Below, piece after piece: positions 46,668-54,852 of a stretch of 64,000 nucleotides of DNA (position 1 is its first letter; every line of letters begins with the position of its first letter). The translations under genes and the position numbers were made by a program. The notes below the pieces were generated by a model, which had not been told where the DNA came from, did not search any database, and saw only the letters and a program-made list of their open reading frames with translations. The stretch is from contig JBJXFB010000118.1 of the NCBI GenBank assembly GCA_046155895.1, forward strand, positions 1-64,000, given 5' to 3'. This DNA comes from DASYPQ01 sp046155895. Lineage in GTDB: Bacteria > Planctomycetota > UBA1135 > GCA-002686595.

Positions 46668-48875
46668 TTGGGTTTCACCCTCTTGGGAGCCGTCGTGCTC
46701 GTGCTCGCCGCGGCCGTGCTGCTGCTCCTGCAGCGCCGCGCCGAGGTCGCACGCTTGTCGATGGACCTCGACGAGCGCGAGCAGGCCATCGCCCGAGGCA
46801 GCCACCGCGCCAGGCTGCAGCACCCCCACGTCGACCTCTCGAGCTGCATGGGCTGCGGCGCCTGCGTTCGCGCATGTCCCGAGGACGGCGTCCTCGAGCT
46901 GATCCACGGCCAGGCGATGGTCGTGCACGGCGCTCGCTGCGTCGGCCACGGCCTCTGTGCGGAAGCGTGTCCCGTCGGTGCGATCTCCATCACGCTCGGA
47001 GACCTGACCGAGCGCCGCGACATCCCCGTGCTCACCGAGCACTTCGAGTCGACACGCGCGCGCGGCGTCTTCCTGGCGGGCGAAGTCACGGGCTACGCGC
47101 TGATCCGGACGGCGATCGCGCAGGGGACCGCTGTTGCGGACGAGGTCGCGCGGCGCGTCCAGGAGGATCGTACCCGCGGCGGATCGGGGGTGCTCGATCT
47201 CGTCGTCGTGGGCGCCGGACCCGCCGGCATCGCCTGCTCGCTCCAGTCGAAGCTCCACGGCCTGTCGTTCGCGGCGCTGGAGCAGGCCGAGCTCGGCGGC
47301 ACGGTATCGAAGTACCCGCGCCGGAAGCTGGTGATGACGCAGCCCGTCTCGCTGCCGCTCCACGGGACGCTGAGCCGCACGACCTACGAGAAGGAAGAGC
47401 TCGTCGCGCTCTGGCACGACGTCGCCGCCAAGCACGATCTTCCGATCCGCACCGGTGTGGAGTTCCAGGGCCTCGACCGCACCCCGGACGGGACGTTCCT
47501 CGTCGACACGAACCTCGGACGCTTCGAGGCGCGCAACGTGTGCCTCGCTCTCGGTCGCCGCGGGACTCCCCGTCGGCTCGGCGTCGCGGGCGAGGAGCTC
47601 TCGAAGGTCGTCTACAGCCTGATCGACGCGCAGTCCTACTCGGGTCGACGCATCCTCGTCGTGGGCGGCGGCGACAGCGCGGTCGAGGCGGCGCTCGGCC
47701 TGGCCGAGCAGTCCGGGAACGTCGTGCACCTTTCCTACCGGAAGGGGGCTTTCACGCGCCTCAAGTCCAGGAACGAAGCGCGGCTCGAGCGCGCGCTGGC
47801 GGAAGGGCGAGTCATCCCGGTCCTCTCGAGCGAGGTGACGCTCATCGAGGAGGGTTTCGTCCACCTGCGGCAGGACGGCCAGGAGATCCTCCTGCCGAAC
47901 GACGAAGTCTTCGTGATGGCGGGAGGGATCCCTCCGTTCCAGCTGCTCGAGAGCGCGGGGATCTCGTTCGACCCCTCCGAGCGGCCCGCGGCGACGCAGC
48001 TCGTCGATCGGGGCACGGGACTCGTGCTCGCGCTCTCCGTGGCGCTGCTCCTCGCGGTCGCGGCAGCGGCCTGGGTCTACGCCTTCCGCTCGTACTACGG
48101 CCTCGATCCGGCGGATCGGCACGATTCACCCTGGCACGCGCTGCTGCGCCCGGCGGGAACCGTCGGACTCGCGTGCGGGATCGGCGCCCTCGTGCTGATC
48201 GCGACGAACCTCGCCTATCTGGCCCGGCGTTCGCGCTGGTTCGGCTGGGTCCCGGGGTCCCTGCGCTCGTGGATGACCGCGCACGTCGCCACCGGGATCG
48301 GATCCCTCCTCCTCGTGCTGGTCCACTCGGCGATGATCTCGCGGAACACGGTCGGCGGCCACGCCCTCGCGGCGCTCGCGATCCTCCTCGTCACGGGAGC
48401 GGTCGGCCGCTACCTCTACGCGTTCGTCCCGCGCGCCGCGAACGGGCGCGAGCTCGAGCTCGACGAAGTGCGCGCGAACTTGACGACTCTCTCCTCGCAG
48501 TGGGACCGGATCTCCCCGGAGCTCGCCGAGCTCGTGCAGGTGGAGGTCCGGCGCCTGACTTCCGAATCGCGCTGGCAATCGTCGCTCCCGCGCCGGATCG
48601 CGGCGCTGTTGACGAGCCAGCATCGATTGCGCGCCACGCTCGCGCGGCTGCGGCGCGAGGCGCGCCGCGCCGGCGCGGCGAAGGACCAGGTCGAGGCGCT
48701 CGCCGCGCTTGCGGAGAGAGCCCAGAGGGCCGCCCTGGCGGCCTCCCACTTCGAGGACCTGCGCGCTCTGCTCGCCTCGTGGAGGTACCTCCACCGCTGG
48801 GTCGCGCTCGCGATGGTCCTCCTCGCCGCGGTCCACGTGCGCGTGGCCCTCCGATTCGCGGGGATCGGGAACTGA
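46668..48875 (+). CDS. Membrane flavoprotein: ferredoxin + TrxR-like FAD/NAD(P) + diheme cytochrome b
   Basis: This 735-residue protein has an unusual order of parts. One N-terminal helix (residues 4-21) is followed by a two-cluster ferredoxin module: C60-x2-C-x2-C-x3-C, then C91-x2-H94-x2-C97-x3-C101, where His replaces one Cys. Next is a thioredoxin-reductase-like flavoprotein with FAD motif VVGAGPAGIA (180-189) and NAD(P) motif VVGGGDSAVEAA (331-342). About five helices follow (450-580 and 708-725), with His pairs H539-x13-H553 and H709-x13-H723. That spacing is the classic signature of b-type heme ligands. It should move electrons from cytoplasmic NAD(P)H, through FeS and FAD, across the membrane to the periplasmic cytochrome encoded next. 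The TTG start is inferred from GAGGAG nine bases upstream. Confidence 0.8.
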   Translation: MGFTLLGAVVLVLAAAVLLLLQRRAEVARLSMDLDEREQAIARGSHRARLQHPHVDLSSCMGCGACVRACPEDGVLELIHGQAMVVHGARCVGHGLCAEACPVGAISITLGDLTERRDIPVLTEHFESTRARGVFLAGEVTGYALIRTAIAQGTAVADEVARRVQEDRTRGGSGVLDLVVVGAGPAGIACSLQSKLHGLSFAALEQAELGGTVSKYPRRKLVMTQPVSLPLHGTLSRTTYEKEELVALWHDVAAKHDLPIRTGVEFQGLDRTPDGTFLVDTNLGRFEARNVCLALGRRGTPRRLGVAGEELSKVVYSLIDAQSYSGRRILVVGGGDSAVEAALGLAEQSGNVVHLSYRKGAFTRLKSRNEARLERALAEGRVIPVLSSEVTLIEEGFVHLRQDGQEILLPNDEVFVMAGGIPPFQLLESAGISFDPSERPAATQLVDRGTGLVLALSVALLLAVAAAAWVYAFRSYYGLDPADRHDSPWHALLRPAGTVGLACGIGALVLIATNLAYLARRSRWFGWVPGSLRSWMTAHVATGIGSLLLVLVHSAMISRNTVGGHALAALAILLVTGAVGRYLYAFVPRAANGRELELDEVRANLTTLSSQWDRISPELAELVQVEVRRLTSESRWQSSLPRRIAALLTSQHRLRATLARLRREARRAGAAKDQVEALAALAERAQRAALAASHFEDLRALLASWRYLHRWVALAMVLLAAVHVRVALRFAGIGN

Positions 48876-48877
48876 CG

Positions 48878-50839
48878 ATGCGCCTGCGCAGTCCCGCCCT
48901 CTGGCTCGGTGCGATCTCCGCGGTCCTCGTGATCGGGTTCGTGTGGACGGACCGCGATCGGATTTCGCCCGGATCCGTCAGCCCGGTCCATGCACGCGAC
49001 GCCGAGCTGGCCGGAACGGGCTGCGAACGCTGTCACGGCTCGGAAAGCGAGACGATGGCCGACGCCTGCGCGGATTGCCACCGCGACGTCACGGACGGCA
49101 TCGCGCAGGACCAGGGCTTCCACGCCCACATGGAATCGGACGCGGACGCCTGCGGCACCTGCCATATCGAGCACCACGGTGCCGAGCTGCCGCTCGTTTC
49201 CGCGCGGAGCTTCTCCCTGGCCGGCTTCGAGGAGCGCGACACCTACGACCACCGCGGCCTCGCGTACAGCCTATCGGGGCGTCACCGGGAGCTCGCCTGC
49301 AAGGACTGCCACCGGAACGCGGACATCGAGCTCTTGCCCCAGGGAGAGAAGCGCTTCCTCGGACTCGCGCAAGGCTGCACGGCTTGTCACGAGGACGTCC
49401 ACGGGGGGAAGCTCGCGGATTGCGCGTCCTGCCACGGCCAGGAGCACCCCTTCGCGCAGGTCGCGGAGTTCGTGCACCCGCCGGCCTTCCGCCTCGAAGG
49501 CGCGCACGCGGGCCACACCTGCTGGACCTGCCATCCGAAGGGCAGCGAGTTCGCCATCGAGAACCCGGTTCCGCGCCCGCGAGCGTGCATGGACTGCCAT
49601 GCGTCGCCGCACGGCGATGCGTTCCGCGCAGCGGCCGGAACCTCGTGCGAGGACTGCCACCCGGCCGTGCGCGGAGGATTCACGCCGGAGCAGTCGCGGC
49701 TCACTCCGGCGCAGCACGCGTGGACGGGCTTTCCGCTCGACGCGCCGCACGATCGTGCATCCTGCGAGAGCTGCCATCCGCGTGATGCCGCGAGCTTCGC
49801 CAACGCGCATCCCGGACGCGACGCGTCGGATTGTCGCGCCTGCCACGCCGATCCGCACCTCGGCCAGTTCGACCGCGGGGCCTTCGCGGGAGGCGGGTGC
49901 CTCGTCTGCCACGACCGCCTCGCGTTCGAGCCGCCGGCGTTCGGCCTCGAGCTCCACGCGCGCACGGGTTTCGCCCTGACCGGCTCGCACGCCGCCGTCC
50001 CGTGCGCGAGCTGCCACGCCGTGCGGGAGCCGGCGACGCGCTTCGACCAGGCGCCCACGAAGTGCGAAGGCTGCCACGCCGACGCGCACGACGGCTTCTT
50101 CGACCGTCGCGCGCAGGGGTGCGCCGAATGCCACGGCACGGCCTCCTTCTCGGCGATTCCAGCCGACTTCCACCACGGCGACGCGACGGGTTTCGAGCTC
50201 GAAGGCGCCCACGCGCGCGCGGAGTGCGCCGAATGCCACGCGCCTTCGCCGCGGCCCGACGAACGAGGCCGGACCTTCGGCTTTGCGCACGCGCCGCTCC
50301 CCGGCCAGAGCTGCAGCGTCTGCCACGCCGACCCGCATGCCGGCGCATTCGACGATCCCGGCGACCCGCGCGAACTCGACGGACGCGAAGACTGCGCGCG
50401 CTGCCACACCGTCGACGCCTTCCACCCGACGCGCGCCCGCTTCGACCACGCGGCTTGGACTGGCTTCGAGCTCGCCGGGGCGCACGCGGAGCTCGGCTGC
50501 GAGCAGTGCCACGCGCCCTCGGCGACGCCGGGGCGCTTCACGCAAGCGCGGGGGACGGAGTGCTCGTCCTGCCACGCCGACCCGCACGTCGGGCAGTTCG
50601 CTTTGGCGGGAGCGACGGACTGCGCGCGGTGCCACGCGGCGTCGGGACCCTTCCGGAACGCCGTCTTCGATCACCAGCGCGACTCGCGCTTCCGCCTGGA
50701 CGAAGGGCACCGCGACCTCGCGTGCTCGGCGTGCCACAAGCCCTTCCCGGCCGGCAACGGGACCTCGGCGATCCGCTACAAGCCGCTCGGCACCTCGTGC
50801 GGCGACTGCCACGACGCTCGCGGAAGGAGTCCGCGATGA
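48878..50839 (+). CDS. 23-heme periplasmic c-type cytochrome
   Basis: This 653-residue protein has an N-terminal signal anchor (LWLGAISAVLVIGFVWT) and 23 CXXCH motifs, about one heme per 28 residues. Motifs include CERCH, CADCH, CGTCH, CKDCH, CTACH, CWTCH, CESCH, CLVCH, CSVCH and CGDCH. CADCH-, CHADPH- and FELxGAH-type repeats show internal duplication of a two- or three-heme unit. This resembles elongated wire-like periplasmic cytochromes. It begins two bases after the flavocytochrome stop and its last codons overlap the barrel gene (ATGA at 50836-50839), so the locus is one operon. It should carry electrons from the inner membrane to the outer-membrane barrel. Confidence 0.93.
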   Translation: MRLRSPALWLGAISAVLVIGFVWTDRDRISPGSVSPVHARDAELAGTGCERCHGSESETMADACADCHRDVTDGIAQDQGFHAHMESDADACGTCHIEHHGAELPLVSARSFSLAGFEERDTYDHRGLAYSLSGRHRELACKDCHRNADIELLPQGEKRFLGLAQGCTACHEDVHGGKLADCASCHGQEHPFAQVAEFVHPPAFRLEGAHAGHTCWTCHPKGSEFAIENPVPRPRACMDCHASPHGDAFRAAAGTSCEDCHPAVRGGFTPEQSRLTPAQHAWTGFPLDAPHDRASCESCHPRDAASFANAHPGRDASDCRACHADPHLGQFDRGAFAGGGCLVCHDRLAFEPPAFGLELHARTGFALTGSHAAVPCASCHAVREPATRFDQAPTKCEGCHADAHDGFFDRRAQGCAECHGTASFSAIPADFHHGDATGFELEGAHARAECAECHAPSPRPDERGRTFGFAHAPLPGQSCSVCHADPHAGAFDDPGDPRELDGREDCARCHTVDAFHPTRARFDHAAWTGFELAGAHAELGCEQCHAPSATPGRFTQARGTECSSCHADPHVGQFALAGATDCARCHAASGPFRNAVFDHQRDSRFRLDEGHRDLACSACHKPFPAGNGTSAIRYKPLGTSCGDCHDARGRSPR

Positions 50840-52509
50840 TCGCGCGCGCCCTCGCAGTGATCCTGCTCGCGGCGATCGCTTCCTCCCAGGAACTCGTCCG
50901 CATCGAGGCCAAGGTCGTCTCGACCTCCGGCACGAGCGTCTACCTCGATCGTGGACGCGAAGCCGGCGTGCGCATCGACGATGCCGTACTCCTCCATCCT
51001 CCCGGCGGTCCGACAGTCGACGCGACCGTGCGCGACGTCTCGAAGAGCACGAGCCGCGCCGAGCTCGCACCGGGTTCCTCCTCGGTTCCCGCGGGCAGCC
51101 GCGCGGAGATCCTCGTGCCGAAGGACCGGATCGCGACTCCAGCGATCCCGCCGGCCGCCGAGGCACCGGTGCCGAGCCCGGCTCCTTCCCCGCCGCCCCC
51201 TCACCCCGGCTGGACGCATCCGCCCGAAGCCTGGAACGAGGAGACGCCGCTCCTCGCGCCCGCGTACGCCGCGGCACGGGATCCCGAGGACCTGCCCGCG
51301 CACTTCGACGGACGCGTGTTCTGGCAGGCGAACTCGACCTGGAACCAGGAGAACCAGGACGCGCGCTACCTCCTCGGCTCGATGGGAGCGGACCTGCGCC
51401 TCGAGAATCCGTTCGGGAAGAGCGGTGCGTTCGAGTTCCGCGGCGACTTCCTCACCACGAACGCGTCGTTCTCGGGCGCGTCGGACGACACCGAGACGGA
51501 CGTCGCGATCCGGCGCCTGTCCTACTCGCAGGGCGGCACGAAGGACGATCCGGCGCGCTGGGAACTCGGGAGGTTCCTCCAGCGCGAGTTCCCCGAGCTC
51601 GGTGTCCTCGACGGCTTCGACTGGAGCCGCCGCACGGAGGGCGGCAGCCGCTTCGGCGCGAGCGTCGGCGCGATGCCCGAGCCGTTCCCCTCGATGGACA
51701 CGGGCGAGGACTTGCAGGCCTCCCTGTACTACCGCTGGGCGCCCGATCGCTCGGAGAAGCTGCTCCTCGGGGGCGCGTACCAGAACACATGGCACGACGG
51801 CGACCAGGACCGCAACCTCTTCCTCGGTACGCTCGAGTGGAATCCCAGGAAGAGCTTCACGCTGCGCTCGACGGCCTGGGTCGACTACTACGGGTCCGAG
51901 GACACGATCAAGTCGTCCGCGTTCGAGCTGACCGAGCTCCATGTGCTCGCGGGGTGGCGCTTCGAGCGCAAGGGCGGCATCACCGCGACGGCGTCGCACC
52001 GGCGGATCCCCGAGATCCTGCGCCTCGAGTTCTCGGGCTACACGCCGCAGCAGATCGAGGACGACGAGCTCGACCGGATCGGGCTCGGCGGGTGGACGGC
52101 GCTCGGGGAGAAGACGCGGCTGCGCGCGCAGACCGACGCCTGGCGGGACCAGGACGACGAGGGGATGCGCGGTGAAGTCGGGATCTCGCGGCGCGACCTC
52201 CTTTGGAGCCGCGGCGAGATCGGCTTCGCCTTGTACACGGCCGAGGGGTCGTACAGCTCCGGCGAGGGCCTGCGCCTGACCGCGACGAAGAGCTTCGACA
52301 GGACCTTCTTGAGCCTCGGGTACGAGTTCGCGGAGTACGACCAGAAGGGCTTCGTCGGCACGCAAGCGACCCTGGCGCACCAGGCCCTGTACGGGAACGT
52401 CGATCTCGAGCTCGGAAAAGGCTGGAGCCTGTCGCTCCTGGGCAACCGGCAGTTCGGCGACGAGCTCGACGCCTATACCCTGGGGTTCCTCCTGCAGCTC
52501 AGCTTCTAG
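50836..52509 (+). CDS. Outer-membrane beta-barrel, porin-cytochrome type
   Basis: This 557-residue protein has a signal peptide (ALAVILLAAIASSQ) and a small N-terminal domain. A Pro-rich linker follows (about 100-120). From about 150 to the end are many alternating amphipathic strands such as LYYRWAPDRSEKLLLGGAYQ, AWVDYY and LSLGYEFAEYD. It ends LQLSF, with the C-terminal Phe typical of BamA-inserted barrels. No heme motif or metal site is seen. Its position between two multiheme cytochrome genes, with an ATGA overlap upstream, fits the barrel of a porin-cytochrome conduit. Sequence alone does not show similarity to MtrB or OmbB. The start has GGAAGGAG six bases upstream. Confidence 0.82.
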   Translation: MIARALAVILLAAIASSQELVRIEAKVVSTSGTSVYLDRGREAGVRIDDAVLLHPPGGPTVDATVRDVSKSTSRAELAPGSSSVPAGSRAEILVPKDRIATPAIPPAAEAPVPSPAPSPPPPHPGWTHPPEAWNEETPLLAPAYAAARDPEDLPAHFDGRVFWQANSTWNQENQDARYLLGSMGADLRLENPFGKSGAFEFRGDFLTTNASFSGASDDTETDVAIRRLSYSQGGTKDDPARWELGRFLQREFPELGVLDGFDWSRRTEGGSRFGASVGAMPEPFPSMDTGEDLQASLYYRWAPDRSEKLLLGGAYQNTWHDGDQDRNLFLGTLEWNPRKSFTLRSTAWVDYYGSEDTIKSSAFELTELHVLAGWRFERKGGITATASHRRIPEILRLEFSGYTPQQIEDDELDRIGLGGWTALGEKTRLRAQTDAWRDQDDEGMRGEVGISRRDLLWSRGEIGFALYTAEGSYSSGEGLRLTATKSFDRTFLSLGYEFAEYDQKGFVGTQATLAHQALYGNVDLELGKGWSLSLLGNRQFGDELDAYTLGFLLQLSF

Positions 52510-52518
52510 GTTCCACGC

Positions 52519-53829
52519 ATGTCCTTCCCGAACTTCGACCGACTCCGATCGCCCCGCACGAGAGCGCTCGCGCTGCTCTTCGCGCTGTCGGTGAGCCTGC
52601 TGGCGTGCGCGGTGACGCTCGATCGCGACGCCGCTCAGGAGAGCGTGCCGCCGCAGGGCTGGAACAAGAGCCGCGGGCCGGTGATTCCGCACGACACCTT
52701 TCCGAAGGACTGCTCGATCTGCCACGTGAGCACGAGTTGGAGGGAGATCCGCGCAGACTTCCATTTCGACCACGAGTCGATGACGGGGATGCCGCTGCTC
52801 GGCGCTCACTCGGGCGCCGAGTGCCTGCGCTGCCACAACGACCGCGGGCCGGTCGAGGTGTTCGCGCAGCGGGGCTGCATCGGCTGCCACGAGGACATCC
52901 ACCGCGGGAAGCTCGGCGCCGACTGCCTCGATTGCCATGACCAGGACGACTGGAACCCGAACGAGCAGATCGCGCGGCACAACCGCACGAGATTCCCCCT
53001 GGTGGGCGCGCACGCCGCGACGTCGTGCTGGAGGTGCCACGAGGGCGCGGAGCTAGGGAACTTCGACCGGGCGAGCACGGAGTGCCTCGCGTGCCACCGG
53101 GACGACCTCGCCAGCGCGACGAGCCCCGACCACCAGGCGCAGGGATGGGTGGACAACTGCCAGGACTGCCACATCCCTACGTCGTGGACGGGAGCCGCGT
53201 TCAACCACTCGTGGTTCCCGCTGACGGGCGCGCACGCGCAGGCCATGTGCAACGACTGTCACGCCGGGGGAGTGTTCCCAGGGACGCCGAGCACGTGCGT
53301 CGGGTGCCACCAGGACGACTACGACGCGACGACGAATCCTCCGCACGCGGCCGCGGGGATCCCCACGAACTGCCAGGTGTGCCACAACACGAGCGGGTGG
53401 ACGCGTGCGAGCTTCAATCACGCGACTTTCCCGCTGACGGGCGCGCACGTCACGCTCGACTGCGCGCAGTGCCACGCCGGAGGGATCTTCCAGGGAACGC
53501 CGAACACGTGCGTCGGATGCCACCAGGACGACTACGACACGACGACGAATCCAAACCACGCGGCCGCGGGGTTCCCGACGACGTGCCAATCCTGTCACAA
53601 CACCGTCCGTTGGGAGAACGCGACGTTCAACCACTCGTTCCCGATCAACTCGGGTGCGCACTCCGGCTTCACCTGCGCGGAGTGTCACCCGAACCCCGGG
53701 AACTTCCGCGTGTTCACGTGCACGAGCTGCCACGAGCAGGGCGAGACGGACAACGACCACGACGAGGTGAGCGGGTACGTCTACAACAGTCCGTCTTGCT
53801 ACAACTGCCACCCGAACGGGCAGGACTGA
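52519..53829 (+). CDS. 16-heme c-type cytochrome lipoprotein
   Basis: This 436-residue protein has a lipoprotein signal (LLFALSVSLLAC) and 16 CXXCH motifs: CSICH, CLRCH, CIGCH, CLDCH, CWRCH, CLACH, CQDCH, CNDCH, CVGCH, CQVCH, CAQCH, CVGCH, CQSCH, CAECH, CTSCH and CYNCH. Two 71-residue three-heme units beginning CNDCHAGG and CAQCHAGG are clear tandem repeats. Being a lipoprotein encoded after the barrel, it is a good candidate for the outer-face cytochrome, though a signal alone cannot tell inner from outer leaflet. It begins nine bases after the barrel stop. Together with the two upstream cytochrome proteins it would complete a membrane-spanning electron conduit. Confidence 0.9.
   Translation: MSFPNFDRLRSPRTRALALLFALSVSLLACAVTLDRDAAQESVPPQGWNKSRGPVIPHDTFPKDCSICHVSTSWREIRADFHFDHESMTGMPLLGAHSGAECLRCHNDRGPVEVFAQRGCIGCHEDIHRGKLGADCLDCHDQDDWNPNEQIARHNRTRFPLVGAHAATSCWRCHEGAELGNFDRASTECLACHRDDLASATSPDHQAQGWVDNCQDCHIPTSWTGAAFNHSWFPLTGAHAQAMCNDCHAGGVFPGTPSTCVGCHQDDYDATTNPPHAAAGIPTNCQVCHNTSGWTRASFNHATFPLTGAHVTLDCAQCHAGGIFQGTPNTCVGCHQDDYDTTTNPNHAAAGFPTTCQSCHNTVRWENATFNHSFPINSGAHSGFTCAECHPNPGNFRVFTCTSCHEQGETDNDHDEVSGYVYNSPSCYNCHPNGQD
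53248..53673 (+). repeat. Two 213-bp tandem repeats, three hemes each
   Basis: Units at about 53248-53460 and 53461-53673 encode 71-residue three-heme blocks starting CNDCHAGGVF and CAQCHAGGIF. They share CVGCHQDDYD and TNP-HAAAG. An older, weaker copy lies upstream. Confidence 0.75.
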
Positions 53830-54131
53830 CAGCCGTTCCAGCGAGGAATCCCGGGACTCTCGTGCGAGATAGTCCGCTGACGGCTCGCAGCTCGCCTCCG
53901 TTTCGGACGCTCGAGATCTACGCAAAATGGCGGTGGGCTGGAATCCTGTGCGCGGAACGGACCTTGCCGCAGCCACTTGGGTCCGCGCTCCTCGCGCTCG
54001 AACGGATGCCTCCGGTCTCGCCCACGGACGACGGGGAAGGCATGCGCTTTGCGCTGCGCCGTGCGCATCGAAGATCCAAAGTCGGGTCGACACCCGCGCG
54101 GGAGGCCCGCAAATGCAGCGGAGGTGATGTC
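53830..54131. other. 302-bp gap without recognisable gene
   Basis: Between the 16-heme cytochrome and the stand-alone CPCGN-domain gene. I see no convincing ORF, terminator hairpin or known riboswitch pattern. A perfect Shine-Dalgarno sequence GGAGGTGAT for the next gene lies at its 3' end. Confidence 0.35.
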
Positions 54132-54749
54132 ATGAACGCAAAGAGGATCTGGACCACACTCGCTCTGACCGGCCTAGCCGTCCTCGCGACGGCCAGCGTC
54201 GGTTCGAGCGTGCAACTCAGAGGGCCGCAGGGGAAACAGGCGACCGACTCCCGGTCCACGCTGGGCGAGACCGGCACGCCGTTCTGCTCCAGCGGCGACA
54301 TCGGCGCGAAATGCGGCCACTTCGGCCCCGGCAAGTTGGGCCACGGCTGCGAGAACTCGCTGGGCCTGGGCGGTGCTCTCCTGACGGGCCACGGAAGCGC
54401 GAGGCTGTGCCAGGACAACCTGGTGCTCGAAGCCTCCTCGATCCCCGTCCCCACGACGGTCGTGTTCCTGGAGTCCACGGAGGCCGGGCTCAAGGGAGGG
54501 GGCTACACCTTTGGCGACGGCGTGATGTGCCTCACTCGGTCCATCCACCGGGTCGCAGTCCAGCAGCCGAGGAGGGTCGGGATGGCGACCTATCCGATGC
54601 TCGGCGACTCTCCACTCAGCGTCGACGGCAAGGTCACCATGCTCCAACCGACGCGGTACTACCAGGTCATGTACCGGGACTCTGAAATCATGGGTCGCGA
54701 GAAACACTTCAACCTGACGAACGCCCTGATGGTCGTCTGGAGCCCGTGA
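54132..54749 (+). CDS. Small secreted protein, stand-alone CPCGN-type domain
   Basis: This 205-residue protein has a signal peptide (TLALTGLAVLATASVG) and no other known domain. Its body aligns by eye with the C-terminal domain of the beta-helix protein at 32380-34146. The shared features in order are GHGCENS against GHGCLNS, FGDGVMCLTRSIHRV against YGDGVRCVGGTSRRLY, a LGD.P strand, and RYYQVMYRDS against RHYQIWYRDA. The CPCGN core itself is changed to KCGHFGPG. It thus appears to be this domain by itself. Function is unknown. The start has GGAGG seven bases upstream, an unusually strong leader, suggesting high expression. Confidence 0.65.
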   Translation: MNAKRIWTTLALTGLAVLATASVGSSVQLRGPQGKQATDSRSTLGETGTPFCSSGDIGAKCGHFGPGKLGHGCENSLGLGGALLTGHGSARLCQDNLVLEASSIPVPTTVVFLESTEAGLKGGGYTFGDGVMCLTRSIHRVAVQQPRRVGMATYPMLGDSPLSVDGKVTMLQPTRYYQVMYRDSEIMGREKHFNLTNALMVVWSP

Positions 54750-54798
54750 AGTGAGCGGAGCTGTCACTCCTGGCTGAGGGAATCACTCCAGCCCCCCA

Positions 54799-54835
54799 CG
54801 CCGGCCGCGTAGTCGCGACGACTTCGCGGCCGGCG
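54799..54835. terminator. 11-bp-stem hairpin between convergent genes
   Basis: CGCCGGCCGCG (54799-54809) pairs perfectly with CGCGGCCGGCG (54825-54835) across a 15-base loop. It lies between the convergent ends of the CPCGN-domain and glycosyltransferase genes and could terminate both. No T run follows. Confidence 0.45.
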
Positions 54836-54852
54836 GCGTCGGGGACAGGGAG

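Noticed and set aside
53830..54131. A possible riboswitch or small RNA before the CPCGN-domain gene
   Set aside because: I could not find a consistent known fold; short G-C hairpins here are weak evidence.
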